This document shows positions 62,904-64,000 of a stretch of DNA of 64,000 nt, piece after piece. The stretch is from Teredinibacter purpureus (GTDB lineage Bacteria; Pseudomonadota; Gammaproteobacteria; Pseudomonadales; Cellvibrionaceae). The position numbers and the translations under genes are program-made. A model generated the notes under the pieces. That model saw only the letters and a list, made by a program, of their open reading frames with translations, was not told where the DNA came from and searched no databases. How positions within the stretch are numbered: position 1 is the stretch's first letter; every line of letters starts with the position of its first letter. Location: assembly GCF_014217335.1 (NCBI RefSeq), contig NZ_CP060093.1:1-64000 (forward strand), in the 5' to 3' direction.

Positions 62904-63860
62904 TTAGCTTGATAATAACAATTCGGAAAGCATTTCAGTTTCGCTGTCGATATTTTTAGATAGTCGATCTATGGGATTCCATAGGGACGGGAAGCCGTTT
63001 TCAAAAGAATCAACAGGAAGTAAACCTAGTTTCATGTTAGTGATTGCATCTTGACTGTATGACGCCCCAATTAGTTGAATGGAGTCTTCCAAATGATTTA
63101 CAGCGATCAGTAGTGCTTGTAAGCACGTCCTAGCTTCTTTATTCGCCATAGAAAATATACCATTCAAATGAAACGTTTTAAATTTCATATGGGCGTCGAC
63201 TTGCCACTCATGAACCGTAAACAATAGAACGTCGAAAGGGTAGCTTTGACCTTCTATTTCCATTCCGTTGTCGCTTTCCGACGTTACCGCAAGTAAAGAT
63301 CGAGATAGAAGTTTGACACCCTTAAGCTCTAGAGGAGCTCGTAGTTTATTCCAAATTGGATATGCATAATCTCTTGAGTATATTGGCTCAACACCCGTTG
63401 CTGCGTCGGCCGTGCCTGAGAGCCAATCTGTACGAACACCAAAGATATCCGCTAATGCCTGCTTGACTGACGGAGAATAGCTCTCCAGGAGAATGTCATT
63501 ATTGGTCATCCCCCCCAAAGGAAAGCAGTTTCCTAAACTATCAATAATGTGTTTGGCGTGTATCTGGGGGATGCCATGAGCCTGAAAGAGATGTTTGAAC
63601 CGGTCAACCACTAACTCAAACTCTGTTTTAATCGGTGTACTCGTAGCCGCAGCAACTGCGTTGAGTGCAAGTGCCATCATGTCTTGCATGCTTAACCCGC
63701 CCAGTCTTTGTGCGTGATATTCATAGAAGTGGACAGCCCGGGCATCAGGCCTAATCGTAGTCGGCTTTGCCTCATCCGGATTTCCAGATTGCATCGGGGG
63801 TACAGGAACATTAAAAAGATTACCCACTAATTCGTTTAAGCTGATCTTCCGTCTGGCCAT
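62904..63860 (-). CDS. Hypothetical protein, possibly DNA-binding
   Basis: 318 aa, AGAGAGG before the ATG. It starts MARRKISLNELVGNLF with GGLSMQDMMALALNAV further on. A middle segment (VKQALADIFGVRTDWLSG) resembles the end of XRE-type repressors (FGV-x-DWL-G). The C-terminal half is an alpha/beta region with FTVHEWQVDAHMKF. It may be an atypical regulator; no family was recognised. The 250-bp gap between it and the M41 gene holds nothing recognised. Confidence 0.55.
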   Translation of the reverse strand: MARRKISLNELVGNLFNVPVPPMQSGNPDEAKPTTIRPDARAVHFYEYHAQRLGGLSMQDMMALALNAVAAATSTPIKTEFELVVDRFKHLFQAHGIPQIHAKHIIDSLGNCFPLGGMTNNDILLESYSPSVKQALADIFGVRTDWLSGTADAATGVEPIYSRDYAYPIWNKLRAPLELKGVKLLSRSLLAVTSESDNGMEIEGQSYPFDVLLFTVHEWQVDAHMKFKTFHLNGIFSMANKEARTCLQALLIAVNHLEDSIQLIGASYSQDAITNMKLGLLPVDSFENGFPSLWNPIDRLSKNIDSETEMLSELLLSS

Positions 63861-64000
63861 GCTGACCTCTCTGAATATTTACATTTTTAAATAGTTAATA
63901 AATTCAATGCACTACGGTGGTTTCCATCGAATTTGACATGCTTTCTAGGTGATATACGTTAGTTACTTGGTTCAATACCATCTTAGCGGGAAACCGCATT

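Overview
The window looks like part of a large plasmid or plasmid-like integrative element of a gammaproteobacterium, possibly a marine Pseudomonadales/Alteromonadales-type host. It holds an iteron origin with a divergent initiator gene (37.8-40.3 kb), a ParB-like protein surrounded by six copies of one palindrome (11.5-15.6 kb), SSB, antirestriction and DNA-modification genes, and many small unrecognised ORFs. There are no ribosomal, tRNA or core biosynthetic genes. The host guess rests on a YheU/UPF0270 protein, a CsrA close to gammaproteobacterial ones, a Pseudomonas-like NrdA with a second degenerate ATP cone, and an AddAB-like helicase-nuclease pair. All of these identifications come from reading the protein sequences, not from a search.

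Layout. 0-11 kb: SSB, a block of small unknown genes mostly on the minus strand, a SprT-like protein, a VRR-NUC nuclease and a C5 DNA methyltransferase. Two small genes here look frameshifted. 11-16 kb: partition/control region with an outlying iteron cluster, an Abi_2 abortive-infection gene, ParB and two families of palindromic sites. 16-20.2 kb: a tightly overlapping minus-strand operon (methyltransferase-like protein without a catalytic half, ArdB/KlcA antirestriction protein, small PD-(D/E)XK nuclease, SNF2 helicase, YheU). 20-26 kb: small accessory genes including PcfJ/DUF6878 and DUF6915 proteins and CsrA. 26-31 kb: a rearranged zone with an IS21 remnant, a 1,068-bp direct repeat of small genes about 99.6 percent identical, and an IS3-family element. 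31-33.6 kb: DUF5131 (Gp37/Gp68) operon. 33.7-37.6 kb: class Ia ribonucleotide reductase nrdBA. 37.8-40.5 kb: initiator gene, DnaA box and about ten iterons at a ~22-bp period. 40.5-43.4 kb: decayed genes (beta-class methyltransferase with an amber codon, polyvalent ADP-ribosyltransferase/metallopeptidase protein with a frameshift). 43.4-48.5 kb: small envelope and unknown proteins. 48.6-60.4 kb: large AddA-like and AddB-like helicase-nuclease genes separated by small genes, a start-less IS30 transposase and an SPFH protein. 60.5-64 kb: acyltransferase coupled to a free-standing M41 peptidase, and an unknown possible regulator.

How the parts fit. Initiator plus iterons and ParB plus palindromes should provide replication and stable inheritance. 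SSB, RNR, SNF2 helicase, VRR-NUC, small nuclease and AddAB-like enzymes form a DNA-metabolism kit like that of large phages and conjugative plasmids. ArdB/KlcA, the C5 methyltransferase and Abi_2 deal with restriction and phage. No transfer (tra/mob) genes or ParA lie in this window. The many broken genes suggest an element under rearrangement and decay, mainly at 3.7-5.3, 26-31, 40.5-43.4 and 53-55 kb.
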